Part shown: in pieces, positions 8,782 to 18,900 of the stretch
Position numbering within the stretch: the stretch's first letter is position 1
How the letters are laid out: every line of letters starts with the position of its first letter
Assembly: GCF_018141445.1 (NCBI RefSeq)
Contig: NZ_CP058649.1
Coordinates: forward strand, 1,755,001 to 1,819,000
Length of the DNA stretch: 64,000 nt
Reading direction: 5' to 3'
DNA from: Vallitalea pronyensis
GTDB lineage: Bacteria > Bacillota > Clostridia > Lachnospirales > Vallitaleaceae
Notes under the pieces: model-generated
Seen by the model: the letters and a program-made list of their open reading frames with translations, nothing else
Database searches by the model: none
What the model was told of the DNA's origin: nothing
Translations under genes and position numbers: made by a program

Positions 8782-10518
8782 ATGAATAAACAACCCAATG
8801 TGGTATTTGTGTTAACCGATGATCAAGGGTATGGCGACCTTGGCTGTACAGGAAATTCAATAGTCAAAACACCCAACATCGATCAATTTTATCAAGAAAG
8901 TGTGCGCTTAACTGATTTTCATGTGGGTCCCACGTGTGCACCAACACGTGCTGGTTTAATGACAGGCCATTATGCCAATAGTACAGGAGTGTGGCACACT
9001 GTTGGCGGGCGTTCTTTACTTAGAAAAAATGAGGTGACTTTAGCATCTGCACTTCGTCAAGCAGGCTACCGAACAGGTATATTCGGCAAATGGCATCTTG
9101 GGGATACGTATCCCTATCGTCCCATGGATAGAGGCTTTGAAGAAACAGTCGTTCATGGTGGTGGCGGCATTAGTCAAACCCCTGATTGTTGGGGAAATGA
9201 TTATTTTGATGATACCTACTATGTGAATGGAGAAGAAAAGACATTCAAGGGCTATTGTACAGATGTCTTTTTTTCAGAAGCCTTGGATTTTATAAAGCGG
9301 CATAAAGATGAGCCTTTCTTTTGCTACATTGCAACCAATGCACCTCATGGACCGTATAATGTTGAGGATACCTATGCGAAGCCCTATCAGGATAAAACCC
9401 ATCCAGAACGGGCTCGATTTTATGGTATGATTACGAATATTGATGATAATTTTGCTAAACTAAGAGAAACATTAGAAACTCTAAATGTCATGGACAATAC
9501 CATATTTATATTTATGACAGATAATGGAACCAGTTGCGGTATGTACAGTGATGCAAGTGGATTTGTAGTAGACGGCTATAATGCAGGACTTCGTGGTGGC
9601 AAGAATTCTGAATATGATGGGGGTCATCGCGTACCATTTTTTATGAAATGGCAAGAAGGCGGCATTGGACATGGAAAAGATTTTGATATGCTTGCAGCTA
9701 ATGTTGATTTTATGCCCACCCTATTAGATTTATGCGGTGTGACAGATGACAGCTTACACTGTCATGGTATGAGCTTAGCACCCTATTTACGAGAGGAAAA
9801 AAAGCCAGAGGATAGAGTACTGGTAACAGATTCTCAGCGTGTGGCGTATCCAGTGAAATGGCGAAAAAGTGCTGTTATGACTTTCAACTGGCGGCTGGTT
9901 AATGGTAGGGAACTCTACGCTATTCAGGAAGACAGGGAGCAAAGAGAGGATGTAAGTTACCAGCACCCTGATGTTGTGGAAGGATTAAGAAGAGAATATG
10001 ATAAGTGGTGGGACATTGTTTCCAAGCAGTACGATAGCCTTATTCCATTTTCTATTGGTGATGAACCCATACAGATAAACTGTCATGATTTACGTAATGA
10101 AGAATGTCATACAGCTTGGAATCAAAAACAGATTCGTGATGGTATGCGGATTGACGGCTATTATGAAGTGGACGTTGAAACTCCAGGTGATTATCGTTTT
10201 TCATTACGCCGCTGGCCAAAGGTCGTCAACATACCTATTAGAGAGGGCATCGATCATGAGGATGTGGTATTTGAGAAAGGGTATATTCTACCACAGGACT
10301 GGTCTTATTATTCAGGTGGGAAGCCATTAGATATAGCCTATGGAGAGATACAAATTCAAGGACAATCCCATGTGACAGCCATTGATGACACGTCATGTGA
10401 AGCATCTTTTGTGCTATCCCTTGAAAAAGGTGAAGGACGACTGGTATGTCGTTTTCTGGGTGATGATAAAGCATGTGTTACAGCTGCCTATTATGTGGAC
10501 ATTGAGAAAGTGGGCTAG
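8782..10518 (+). CDS. S1-family sulfatase with C-terminal beta-rich extension
   Basis: 578 residues. The formylglycine site is C52 in C-A-P-T-R followed by GLMTG. Metal-binding segments are LTDDQGYGD near the N terminus and FMTDNGT near residue 245. The core ends near residue 420; the remaining ~155 residues form a beta-sandwich extension that the fourth sulfatase in this window also has. The start ATG has AAAGG 11 nt upstream. No signal peptide is visible. It is the first gene of a pair with the next sulfatase (47-nt gap), and the divergent AraC regulator probably controls both. Confidence 0.94.
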   Translation: MNKQPNVVFVLTDDQGYGDLGCTGNSIVKTPNIDQFYQESVRLTDFHVGPTCAPTRAGLMTGHYANSTGVWHTVGGRSLLRKNEVTLASALRQAGYRTGIFGKWHLGDTYPYRPMDRGFEETVVHGGGGISQTPDCWGNDYFDDTYYVNGEEKTFKGYCTDVFFSEALDFIKRHKDEPFFCYIATNAPHGPYNVEDTYAKPYQDKTHPERARFYGMITNIDDNFAKLRETLETLNVMDNTIFIFMTDNGTSCGMYSDASGFVVDGYNAGLRGGKNSEYDGGHRVPFFMKWQEGGIGHGKDFDMLAANVDFMPTLLDLCGVTDDSLHCHGMSLAPYLREEKKPEDRVLVTDSQRVAYPVKWRKSAVMTFNWRLVNGRELYAIQEDREQREDVSYQHPDVVEGLRREYDKWWDIVSKQYDSLIPFSIGDEPIQINCHDLRNEECHTAWNQKQIRDGMRIDGYYEVDVETPGDYRFSLRRWPKVVNIPIREGIDHEDVVFEKGYILPQDWSYYSGGKPLDIAYGEIQIQGQSHVTAIDDTSCEASFVLSLEKGEGRLVCRFLGDDKACVTAAYYVDIEKVG

Positions 10519-10565
10519 TTGTATGATGATTTTATAAGCATGAACGATGAAAGGGAGGATTTGTT

Positions 10566-12059
10566 ATGGTTAAGCAACCCAATATTATTTTTATGATGAC
10601 CGACGATCAGCGATACGATACCTTTGGTTTTAAAAGTGATGGTGTTGTGATAACACCTCATCTGGATAAAATGGCGTCAGAAGGTGTCTGTTTTAATCAG
10701 GCTTATCATGTATCGCCAATCTGTATGCCCAGTCGTGCTGCGGTACATATGAGTAAGTATATCAGTGATCATCAGTGTGGATTTGATGTGCCCACAGATA
10801 AAACGGTTACAAGACAAGAGTTCATGGAGAGCTATCCTGTATTGTTACGAGAAGCAGGCTATTATACAGGATTTATCGGTAAATTTGGTTATGCAGTTAC
10901 AGATGAGAAAAAAACCAATGCAGAAAAAGTACTTGGAAAAAGAATACATGCAGATGGTTATGTGAGGACAAATGCCCAAGAAGACTTGGAAGAAAATATG
11001 CCCAAAGACTTATTTGATGAATGGTATGGCAATACAGGGCAAGGGCGGTATTTTCCTTTAGAAGACGGCACATTTAATGGCCATGCCAACCCATATGATG
11101 CCAAACATCTTACGGCATTTAACGGCTGTAAGGCAGTTGATTTTATTAAGAGAGCCAGTCAAACAGGTAAACCATTTAACCTGTCCATTAGCTTTAAAGG
11201 ACCCCATAATCCTTTAACGCCTGAGCAAAGACACTTAGATAAGTATCAGAACGTTCAAGTGCCTAGACAATACAACGATACACCTGAACATTTTAATTTA
11301 TTACCAGAGGTGGTTCGAAAGAAAAGTCGTAATCCAGAGTACTATTTCAATAGGGGAGAGTGGAAGAACTTTGGAGCAGGTACTTGGGAAATAGAGGAAA
11401 ACTATCAAACAGACATAAAGAAATATTACGCCTTGATTACAGGAGTTGATGAAGTCGTTGGTAAAATCCGTGATACTTTAGAAGAGCTAGGCATTGCTGA
11501 TCATACAATAGTAATCTACACATCAGATAATGGCATGTTTTGTGGTTCAAGACAGATTCACGGCAAATCAATTCTGTATGAAGAATCCATTAAAGCGCCT
11601 ATGATTGTGCATGATCCTAGACTGGATAAAAGTAGACAGCATGTAGCCGTAGATGGTCTGATTTCTCATGTGGATATCGCCCCAACGATACTAGATTATG
11701 CAGGCATTGAGCCATATCCAGCCTATAGAGGCGTAAGTTTTAAGGGGCTTGTTGATGGTGAAAGGGATGAGATTCATGATTATGTGTATGGTGAAAATAA
11801 TTTTAATAATAATTTTTTAGCCAAAAATGAAGTGAAAGACCCTTCACGTTATCAATCCATTCGCTCCAAGTATGTCAGAGGAAGACGCTACAAATATATA
11901 CGGTATTATGAATGTGAACCTGTTATTGAAGAATTATTTGATGTCCTGGATGACCCCTATGAAGAACATAACCTCATAGGGAAAGATGCCTATGGGGATA
12001 CCCATGCCTTATTAGCAGATAAATTAGAGCAATTTATAGGCAGAGTGTGTCATGAATAG
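10566..12059 (+). CDS. S1-family sulfatase with atypical signature tail
   Basis: 497 residues. It has the core C-M-P-S-R at C53, the N-terminal MMTDDQRYD and the later YTSDNGMF metal-ligand segments, and the C-terminal DVLDDPYEEHNL segment. The signature continues as AAVHMSKY, where most S1 sulfatases have a leucine-threonine-glycine sequence, so maturation efficiency or the active-site shape may differ. GGGAGG lies 7 nt before ATG. It follows the previous sulfatase by 47 nt and probably removes a second, differently placed sulfate from the same glycan. Confidence 0.92.
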   Translation: MVKQPNIIFMMTDDQRYDTFGFKSDGVVITPHLDKMASEGVCFNQAYHVSPICMPSRAAVHMSKYISDHQCGFDVPTDKTVTRQEFMESYPVLLREAGYYTGFIGKFGYAVTDEKKTNAEKVLGKRIHADGYVRTNAQEDLEENMPKDLFDEWYGNTGQGRYFPLEDGTFNGHANPYDAKHLTAFNGCKAVDFIKRASQTGKPFNLSISFKGPHNPLTPEQRHLDKYQNVQVPRQYNDTPEHFNLLPEVVRKKSRNPEYYFNRGEWKNFGAGTWEIEENYQTDIKKYYALITGVDEVVGKIRDTLEELGIADHTIVIYTSDNGMFCGSRQIHGKSILYEESIKAPMIVHDPRLDKSRQHVAVDGLISHVDIAPTILDYAGIEPYPAYRGVSFKGLVDGERDEIHDYVYGENNFNNNFLAKNEVKDPSRYQSIRSKYVRGRRYKYIRYYECEPVIEELFDVLDDPYEEHNLIGKDAYGDTHALLADKLEQFIGRVCHE

Positions 12060-12114
12060 AGGATAGAAGTAGAGTAGAATGAGGGAGCTAATCTATGTCG
12101 GATTGAGCTTTAAA

Positions 12115-12154
12115 TAGGCATGTGTTATATTAGATATATTAAAACATATGCCTA
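12115..12154 (+). repeat. Inverted repeat upstream of the membrane AraC regulator
   Basis: 12-bp arms TAGGCATGTGTT and AACATATGCCTA, with one mismatch, flank a 16-nt AT-rich loop. No T-run follows, so it is more likely an operator or a weak terminator than a strong one. Confidence 0.45.
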
Positions 12155-12181
12155 TGATTTTGGAAGTCGGGGGAGGATAAC

Positions 12182-14374
12182 ATGAATAAAGGATTTTTAA
12201 GACTTTTTATAAAATTCTTTGTGCCGTACTTAATGTTTGTTATGTTAATCTTTGTCTTTGCCTCTATTACCTACGTGACAGCTTTTAATGAAATTGAGCA
12301 TAATGCTGTCAACATGCAGAAATCTTATATTGACCAGAGTAAATCCGTTATTGATAGAAGGTTTAGAGAAACCGTTGATGCTTCTTTTCAGCTACGGGAG
12401 TTTTCAACCATTAAAGCGTTTAAAGAAAAAAGCTATGCATCTGTCAATAAGGATTATTATAGTGCTGTCACTTTATATAATGAATTACAAGATAAATGGT
12501 TTCAAAATGAAATCATTAGAGGGTATTTTATATTTTTTGAGAAATCAACCATTGTAGCTAATCCTATTGAAGTGTATTTTTATAAGAGTTTTAATGATGA
12601 AGCCCTTAAAATTGAAGGCGTAAGTAAAGAACAACTGTGGGAAGATCTGTTTTCGAAGTATTATTCAGGTCATGTTTTGTATGCCAATAAGATGAAATAT
12701 TATGAAAATAGCCTTGTTGGGATACCTGTCGTTACTACATTAGGTCATGGTATGGATGATGCCCTTGCTGTTATTTTGATGATCATGGATGGTGACAAAT
12801 TAAAAAACAGCATGACGGTATTTGCAGAAAGCTTTCATGGTAACTTTTTTATAGTGGATGAACAAGATAACATGCTGATGAGCTATGATACAGCATATGG
12901 TGTATCAGAAGATGGAAGCATTGATTATAACCTCCTTGAGGAAGATGCCGTTATGGTTAGAACGAATTCGGATGTGATACCATATACTTACATTTTAGTC
13001 CAATCAAAAGAAAAAGTGTTTCATGATATTCATGTATTAAGACGACGAGCGATCATCGGCATCCTGTCAATGATTGTATTAGGTTTTAGTATATCCATAT
13101 GGATGGCAAAAAGAAATTCAGCACCCGTTGTCAAGTTGATGACAAGGAATGAGCAGTTAACAGAAAGAGTCAATCATCAATTACCTTATATCAAAACGAC
13201 TTTTCTTGAAAGACTATTAAAAGGGGAATACAGTAATTTAGAAGAAATATCAGCCATTACCAAGCTTCTTAATACGGATTATACGGGAATGTATTATGGT
13301 GTGATGGTCATTGATTACGATGAGCATATGCATATTTTTGAAGAAGATGGTGACAGGTTGCTCCAGGAATTAGAGATGAAACGGGTTGAAGTAAAAGATG
13401 TTATTTTTGAAAATACGTTTCAGTCTGATTTTGTACATGATATTGATTATGACAAGATAGCCATTATTTTTATTGATCGGGTTGGGGATGTAGAGGCTTT
13501 TAAAAAAGACATCCAACATAAGACAGAGACATTAGGAGAAGCCATGAAAACCAGTCAACTCACAAGTATAAGATACGGCGTTGGTAGTATCTGTGACGAT
13601 ATAATGGCCCTTCCATTGTCATTAGGTCATGCTGTAGATGCCTTAGCTGTATCTGTTGGTAGTGAAGAAGGCCGTATCATATGGTATGAATCCATAGAGG
13701 AAAATTCAGAGTCCTATTATTTTCCTTTTGAACTTGAAAATCGATTATATAATGGTGTCAAATTAGGAGACAGCCAGCTAGTAACCCAGATTCTGCGGGA
13801 ATTATTTAAGAAAAATCTTGTGGAACGAAACTTAAAAATTCACCTTATGCGGTTATTTATTCACGATATATGGGGCATCTTTAACCGAATAAGAGAACGA
13901 GCCATAGGCACCAATCATACCATGAATAACCTTATCCAAAGTGCAGTGATGGAAATGTATGACTGTACAGACCTTGAGAAAATCCAATTGTTTAGAAATA
14001 CCTTGCTAAAAGTAACAGACATCTATGCTGTTGAGCGTAAGGAAAAGAAAAACTCAGTCATGGATAATATCAATGCATATCTTCGGCAAAACCTGAGTAA
14101 TCCTAATTTTAGTTTACAAGATGTTGCCGATGAGTTTAAATTATCCTATAAGTACGTTTCTCAGATTTTTAAAGATTATAATGAAACTTGTTTTATCCAT
14201 TATATTCAAACCATCCGAATGAAGAAGGCAGAAGAATTATTAATCAACACGAATATGTTTATTGGTGATATTGTCATTGCTTGCGGCTATAATTCAAGCA
14301 ACTCCTTTGGAAAAGCTTTTAAACGCCACCATGGTGTGAGTGCTTCTGTATTTCGAGAAAAAAATAAGGAGTAA
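12182..14374 (+). CDS. Membrane-anchored AraC-family regulator
   Basis: 730 residues. Transmembrane helices lie near 8-32 and 288-310, with an extracytoplasmic sensor of ~255 residues between them. A cytoplasmic linker follows, and an AraC helix-turn-helix domain occupies residues ~625-728 (LQDVADEFKLSYKYVSQIFK; GDIVIACGYNSSNSFGKAFK). Such one-component membrane sensors usually sit beside LplB/YtcP importers in Firmicutes and sense extracellular saccharides or the loaded binding protein. GGGAGG precedes ATG by 5 nt. A terminator follows, and the importer genes it probably controls come next. Confidence 0.92.
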   Translation: MNKGFLRLFIKFFVPYLMFVMLIFVFASITYVTAFNEIEHNAVNMQKSYIDQSKSVIDRRFRETVDASFQLREFSTIKAFKEKSYASVNKDYYSAVTLYNELQDKWFQNEIIRGYFIFFEKSTIVANPIEVYFYKSFNDEALKIEGVSKEQLWEDLFSKYYSGHVLYANKMKYYENSLVGIPVVTTLGHGMDDALAVILMIMDGDKLKNSMTVFAESFHGNFFIVDEQDNMLMSYDTAYGVSEDGSIDYNLLEEDAVMVRTNSDVIPYTYILVQSKEKVFHDIHVLRRRAIIGILSMIVLGFSISIWMAKRNSAPVVKLMTRNEQLTERVNHQLPYIKTTFLERLLKGEYSNLEEISAITKLLNTDYTGMYYGVMVIDYDEHMHIFEEDGDRLLQELEMKRVEVKDVIFENTFQSDFVHDIDYDKIAIIFIDRVGDVEAFKKDIQHKTETLGEAMKTSQLTSIRYGVGSICDDIMALPLSLGHAVDALAVSVGSEEGRIIWYESIEENSESYYFPFELENRLYNGVKLGDSQLVTQILRELFKKNLVERNLKIHLMRLFIHDIWGIFNRIRERAIGTNHTMNNLIQSAVMEMYDCTDLEKIQLFRNTLLKVTDIYAVERKEKKNSVMDNINAYLRQNLSNPNFSLQDVADEFKLSYKYVSQIFKDYNETCFIHYIQTIRMKKAEELLINTNMFIGDIVIACGYNSSNSFGKAFKRHHGVSASVFREKNKE

Positions 14375-14385
14375 TACGATAAGTG

Positions 14386-14419
14386 AAACACTTGACACAA
14401 TGTTGTCAGGTGTTTTTTT
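14386..14419 (+). terminator. Terminator after the membrane AraC regulator
   Basis: A 12-bp stem (AAACACTTGACA paired with TGTCAGGTGTTT, one G-T pair) is followed by a seven-T run. Confidence 0.85.
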
Positions 14420-14582
14420 ATCCACGTGTCACCCTAGCTGGAAAATGGAACAAAGCCTAATATGGAAGTATTCCTATCATATGGAATCTATCACATTTAC
14501 ATATCTGTCTTAAGGATTTATGATGACGTTGTGACCATCATGATGCATGTGTAAAAACTACTTCGAAAGGATGAAAAACGGC

Positions 14583-15530
14583 ATGAAAGCTCTTTTAAAG
14601 ACGAGGCTTTTGAACCAAAGGAAGTTGAATAGCATAAAAAAGGATTGGCAATTGTATCTTCTTGTTGCTCTTCCAGTCATCTACATTATTGTATTCAAAT
14701 TGGTTCCTTTATACGGCGTTCAAATAGCTCTAAAGGATTATGTTGCCAGAATAGGTATTACTGGCAGTGAATGGGCAAATCCTTTATTTAAACATTTTAT
14801 TAACTTTTTTAATGATTATAATTTCTGGAGGGTTATTCGAAATACCTTGACCATTAGTGTGTATGGTTTAGTGGCAGGGTTTCCTTTACCCATCCTGTTT
14901 GCTTTATCCTTAAATTATCTTGGTAACAAAAAAATCAAGAAAACCATACAGATGTTAACCTATGCACCACACTTTATATCCACGGTTGTCATTGTGGGGA
15001 TGCTCATGCAATTTTTTCAAACGAGAACAGGGATGGTGAATCAATTATTTACGTATCTTGGTATGGAAGAAATTGATTTCTTTGGCACAGCCGGCACCTT
15101 TCCCCATATGTATGTCTGGTCCCAGATATGGCAGAATCTCGGTTTTAGTTCAATTATCTATATCGCCACACTGACAGGTATTGACCCGGCACTCCATGAA
15201 GCTGCCATTATGGATGGCGCTAATAAATTACAGAGGATGTGGCACATTGATTTACCTGGCATTATGCCTACCGCTATTGTGTTATTAACATTGAACCTCG
15301 GGAAAATACTGAATGTAGGTTTTGAAAAAGTACTGCTGATGCAGAATCCCATTAACATTAAGCTATCGGAGATTATTACTACATATGTGTATAAAGTTGG
15401 GCTTGCATCAGCCATACCACAGTTTAGCTATTCCACTGCCATTGGTATATTTAAATCTGTCATTGGTTTAATTCTCATTTTAACCTTTAATAAATTATCT
15501 AAAAAAATATCAGAATCCAGTTTATTCTAG
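14583..15530 (+). CDS. ABC sugar importer permease, LplB type
   Basis: About 315 residues with six membrane helices. The EAA loop, which contacts the ATPase, is ALHEAAIMDGANKLQRMWHIDLPGI-like, with its core at EAAIMDGA. It belongs to the CUT1 oligosaccharide importers. The start is uncertain: ATG 14571 directly abuts GAAAGG, and ATG 14583 leaves 12 nt, so I chose the latter; ATG 14547 has no ribosome site. The second permease follows after 10 nt. No ATPase gene is present, so a shared MsmX-like ATPase encoded elsewhere is likely. Confidence 0.9.
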   Translation: MKALLKTRLLNQRKLNSIKKDWQLYLLVALPVIYIIVFKLVPLYGVQIALKDYVARIGITGSEWANPLFKHFINFFNDYNFWRVIRNTLTISVYGLVAGFPLPILFALSLNYLGNKKIKKTIQMLTYAPHFISTVVIVGMLMQFFQTRTGMVNQLFTYLGMEEIDFFGTAGTFPHMYVWSQIWQNLGFSSIIYIATLTGIDPALHEAAIMDGANKLQRMWHIDLPGIMPTAIVLLTLNLGKILNVGFEKVLLMQNPINIKLSEIITTYVYKVGLASAIPQFSYSTAIGIFKSVIGLILILTFNKLSKKISESSLF

Positions 15531-15540
15531 GGGGAAAAGT

Positions 15541-16434
15541 ATGAAATATAAAAATACAGGTACGGATCAGGTATTCAATATTGTAAATGGTATTATCTTA
15601 GCATTCATATTCATTGTCGTCGCTTATCCGCTCATCTATGTGGTGAGTGCATCCCTAAGTTCTCCCACTGCTATAATTCAAGGGCGGGTCAAATTACTAC
15701 CCGTTGATTTTTCATTAGGTGGTTATAAAGCAGTTTTTGCAAATGGTGCGGTTGTAACAGGCTTTCTAAATTCCATGTTTTATATGATTGTTGGCACCTG
15801 TGTCAATGTGATGATGACGGTGATGTTAGCCTATCCCTTATCCAGGAAAGGATTTTATGGTGGGAAAGCCATTACCTTACTATTGATTTTTACAATGATG
15901 TTCAATGCAGGACTTATCCCTAATTACCTTTTAATCGATAGTCTTAACTTAATTGATAAACGAGCGGTTATGATTATTCCCAAGGCATTAAATGTATGGA
16001 ATGTGATGATTACCATTACATATTTTAGAACCACCATACCTGATGAGCTGCTAGAAGCATCTCAAGTAGATGGGTGTACGGATTTTAATTTTATAGGTAA
16101 AATTGTGCTGCCCTTATCCAAACCTATTTTGGCAGTCATCTCACTGTTTTATGCCGTTCAACATTGGAACTCTTTCTTTGATGCCATGCTTTATCTAAAC
16201 TCGGAAAAATTAGTGCCCTTGCAAATTGTATTACGGGATATTCTTGTACAAAATCAGCTATCCATGGATATGATTACTTCCCTGGACCCAGAGTCCATCT
16301 CAGTAAGGGAGAATCTTGCCGTCCTGCTGAAATACGCGTTGATTGTGGTATCCAGTTTGCCACTACTCATCATGTACCCTTTCATTCAAAAATATTTTGT
16401 GAAGGGCATCATGATTGGTTCTGTTAAAGGATAG
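15541..16434 (+). CDS. ABC sugar importer permease, YtcP/LplC type
   Basis: 297 residues with six membrane helices. The N terminus (about 15-37) is followed by a long extracytoplasmic segment, and the EAA loop core is EASQVDGCTDFNF. AGGGGG lies before ATG. It pairs with the preceding LplB-type permease to form the import channel. The binding lipoprotein of the system is encoded at 20492, after two glycosidases. Confidence 0.93.
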   Translation: MKYKNTGTDQVFNIVNGIILAFIFIVVAYPLIYVVSASLSSPTAIIQGRVKLLPVDFSLGGYKAVFANGAVVTGFLNSMFYMIVGTCVNVMMTVMLAYPLSRKGFYGGKAITLLLIFTMMFNAGLIPNYLLIDSLNLIDKRAVMIIPKALNVWNVMITITYFRTTIPDELLEASQVDGCTDFNFIGKIVLPLSKPILAVISLFYAVQHWNSFFDAMLYLNSEKLVPLQIVLRDILVQNQLSMDMITSLDPESISVRENLAVLLKYALIVVSSLPLLIMYPFIQKYFVKGIMIGSVKG

Positions 16435-16460
16435 AAGTAAGAAAGAGAGGAACATCAAGT

Positions 16461-18869
16461 ATGACGCAAACAGACATGTTAAATAATAGAAAAATGATAC
16501 CCTTAGACCAAGATTGGACATTTAAAAAAGGTATGGATATAGCAGGTTTTGATCACCGAATAGATGATGGTGATTGGGAAGTTGTTCATCTACCACATGA
16601 TTTTAGTATTTTTGGCCCTTTTTTAGAAGATAATCCAAGCGGACCCAGAGGGGGCTATGCACCCGCAGGCATTGGGTGGTACCGTCAACATATACATGGT
16701 GAAGATTTCAAAGGCAAGCGTGTGATGATTGTTTTTGATGGTATCTATATGAACAGCTCTATCTTCTTAAATGGCATACGGATAGGAAAGCATGCTTACG
16801 GGTATTCTTCACTGGTATACGACCTGACACCTTATTTAGATTGTGAAGGGGATAACTTACTGGCCGTCAAAGTGGATACATCCTTACAACCTGGGTCCAG
16901 ATGGTATTCTGGAGCAGGTATATATCGTCATGTACGACTAATCGTGACAGAACAGGTTCATGTAGCACCATGGGGCACGTATATCACAACACCTGAAGTC
17001 ACCAAGGAAATGGCCAGGGTTCATGTGGAAACCTCCATTGTCAATGCCAGTAAAAGTGACAGCCATATGTTATTAAAAACGGAGATTATAGATGCTGCAC
17101 ATCAACAAGTAGCAGAAGCAAGTACAGAAATAACCATTCCATCAGGAGAAACGGGTGTTGTTCATCAGTCCCTTAGTATAGAATGCCCTAGGTTGTGGTC
17201 GGTAGAAACACCTTATCTCTATGGAGCAAAAACAACCATTTATTTGAATGGACAGCCCATGGATGATTATTGGACCACATTTGGTGTGCGCACAATGGTG
17301 TTTTCTCCCCAAAAAGGTTTTTTACTCAATGGGAAACCCCTAAAAATTAAAGGAACCTGTATGCATCATGATGGTGGTGCACTTGGTGCAGCTTGCTTTG
17401 ACCGAACATTTGAACGGGAGATTGAGATACTCAAGGCTATGGGATGTAACGCTATTCGTACAAGTCATAACCCGCCAGCTCCAGCGTTGTTAGATCTATG
17501 TGACCGTATGGGTATGCTGGTCATGGATGAAGCTTTTGACGAATATCGCAATGGTAAATGCCCTCGTGTATTTGATGGTGAGACAGAGTCTGGTACCCAA
17601 GTCAGACGTCCTATTTATGCTTACGCAGAATACTTTGATGAGGATCATGAGACGGATTTATCATCCATGGTCATACGTGACCGCAATCATCCTTCTGTTT
17701 TCATGTGGAGTATTGGTAACGAAATCAAAGAACATCAATGGGAAGAAGGGGCAACCATCACACAAGAACTGTGTCAGATTGTCAAACGCTATGACAAAAC
17801 AAGACCTACCGTTGCAGGTATTGTACATTTTGAGGCAGCTGACAGGCTTGGTATTCCTGATTTATTAGATGTTGCAGGTTACAATTATAAGGAATACATG
17901 TACGAGTCACAACATATTCAGTATCCTAATCGGGTGATTCTTGGCAGCGAAACCAGATCAGCTTCTCCTTTTGAAAGAAGAGGGTCCTATGAGGATTTCA
18001 TTGAGTCGGGTCTATTGGATAAAACCTATGAAGACGTGATGCAAGCTAAAGGCGATGTCACCTCACTTATAGCCATTGATCGGTATCTGCATGCGGAGTA
18101 TTCATGGAAAGTAACCAAAGCGCTAGACTTTGTATGTGGGTTGTTTATATGGACAGGATTTGATTACATTGGTGAACCTACACCTTATGCATGGCCCTCT
18201 AAATCATCTTATTTTGGCGTTATTGATACATGTGGAATACCGAAAGATGCTTATTATATGTACCAGAGCCAATGGACAGATGAACCCATGCTGCACCTGT
18301 TTCCACACTGGAATTGGCAAGGAAAGGAAGGTGACCTCATCCCAGTCTGGTGTTATACCAATTGTGAACGTGTTACGTTATATCTGAATGGTAAGTCATT
18401 AGGCGAAAAAGTGGTTGATGAATCAGACCTTTTGCATGTTGCTTGGCAAGTCGCCTATGAGCCAGGAGAATTGAAAGCAGTAGCTAAGAACAATGACCAA
18501 GTTGTTGTAGAAAAAAGCATATGCACAGCAAGGGCAGGTAAGAGAATTGTGCTTGAAGCTGATCGGAATGCCATTCAGGCAGGTATGCAGGATATCGTCT
18601 ATGTCATTGCACAGGTGGTTGATGAAGATGGTCACCTTGTACCCCATATGGATGATACATTAACATTTCATGTAGAAGGGGCAGGACAATTGATAGGCGT
18701 TGATAATGGAAGTCCTACAAATACATACCCTTACAAAGGCAATTGTGTAAAAACAGTAGGTGGGAAATGTCTAGGGATTATTCAATCCGCTCGTTGTGCT
18801 GGTGAAGTGAAATTAACCGTAGAAGGTGAGGGGCTGCAAGAAGAAAAGATAAGCATTCAAGTTGTATAA
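16461..18869 (+). CDS. Glycoside hydrolase family 2 (beta-galactosidase-like)
   Basis: 802 residues. Order of domains: N-terminal jelly roll (PHDFSIFGPF, then SGAGIYRHV), immunoglobulin-like domain, TIM barrel (IRTSHNPPAP) and C-terminal beta domains. The acid/base is E421 in WSIGNE and the nucleophile is E497 in LGSET. The 76-residue gap between them equals that in E. coli LacZ. No signal peptide is seen, so it acts in the cytoplasm on imported oligosaccharides. AGAGG lies 10 nt before ATG, and it follows the permease by 26 nt in one operon. Beta-galactosidase is the best guess; beta-glucuronidase or beta-mannosidase activity is not excluded. Confidence 0.92.
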   Translation: MTQTDMLNNRKMIPLDQDWTFKKGMDIAGFDHRIDDGDWEVVHLPHDFSIFGPFLEDNPSGPRGGYAPAGIGWYRQHIHGEDFKGKRVMIVFDGIYMNSSIFLNGIRIGKHAYGYSSLVYDLTPYLDCEGDNLLAVKVDTSLQPGSRWYSGAGIYRHVRLIVTEQVHVAPWGTYITTPEVTKEMARVHVETSIVNASKSDSHMLLKTEIIDAAHQQVAEASTEITIPSGETGVVHQSLSIECPRLWSVETPYLYGAKTTIYLNGQPMDDYWTTFGVRTMVFSPQKGFLLNGKPLKIKGTCMHHDGGALGAACFDRTFEREIEILKAMGCNAIRTSHNPPAPALLDLCDRMGMLVMDEAFDEYRNGKCPRVFDGETESGTQVRRPIYAYAEYFDEDHETDLSSMVIRDRNHPSVFMWSIGNEIKEHQWEEGATITQELCQIVKRYDKTRPTVAGIVHFEAADRLGIPDLLDVAGYNYKEYMYESQHIQYPNRVILGSETRSASPFERRGSYEDFIESGLLDKTYEDVMQAKGDVTSLIAIDRYLHAEYSWKVTKALDFVCGLFIWTGFDYIGEPTPYAWPSKSSYFGVIDTCGIPKDAYYMYQSQWTDEPMLHLFPHWNWQGKEGDLIPVWCYTNCERVTLYLNGKSLGEKVVDESDLLHVAWQVAYEPGELKAVAKNNDQVVVEKSICTARAGKRIVLEADRNAIQAGMQDIVYVIAQVVDEDGHLVPHMDDTLTFHVEGAGQLIGVDNGSPTNTYPYKGNCVKTVGGKCLGIIQSARCAGEVKLTVEGEGLQEEKISIQVV

Positions 18870-18900
18870 TATGAAAATAAGAGGAGGGAGAGGAGCCAAA

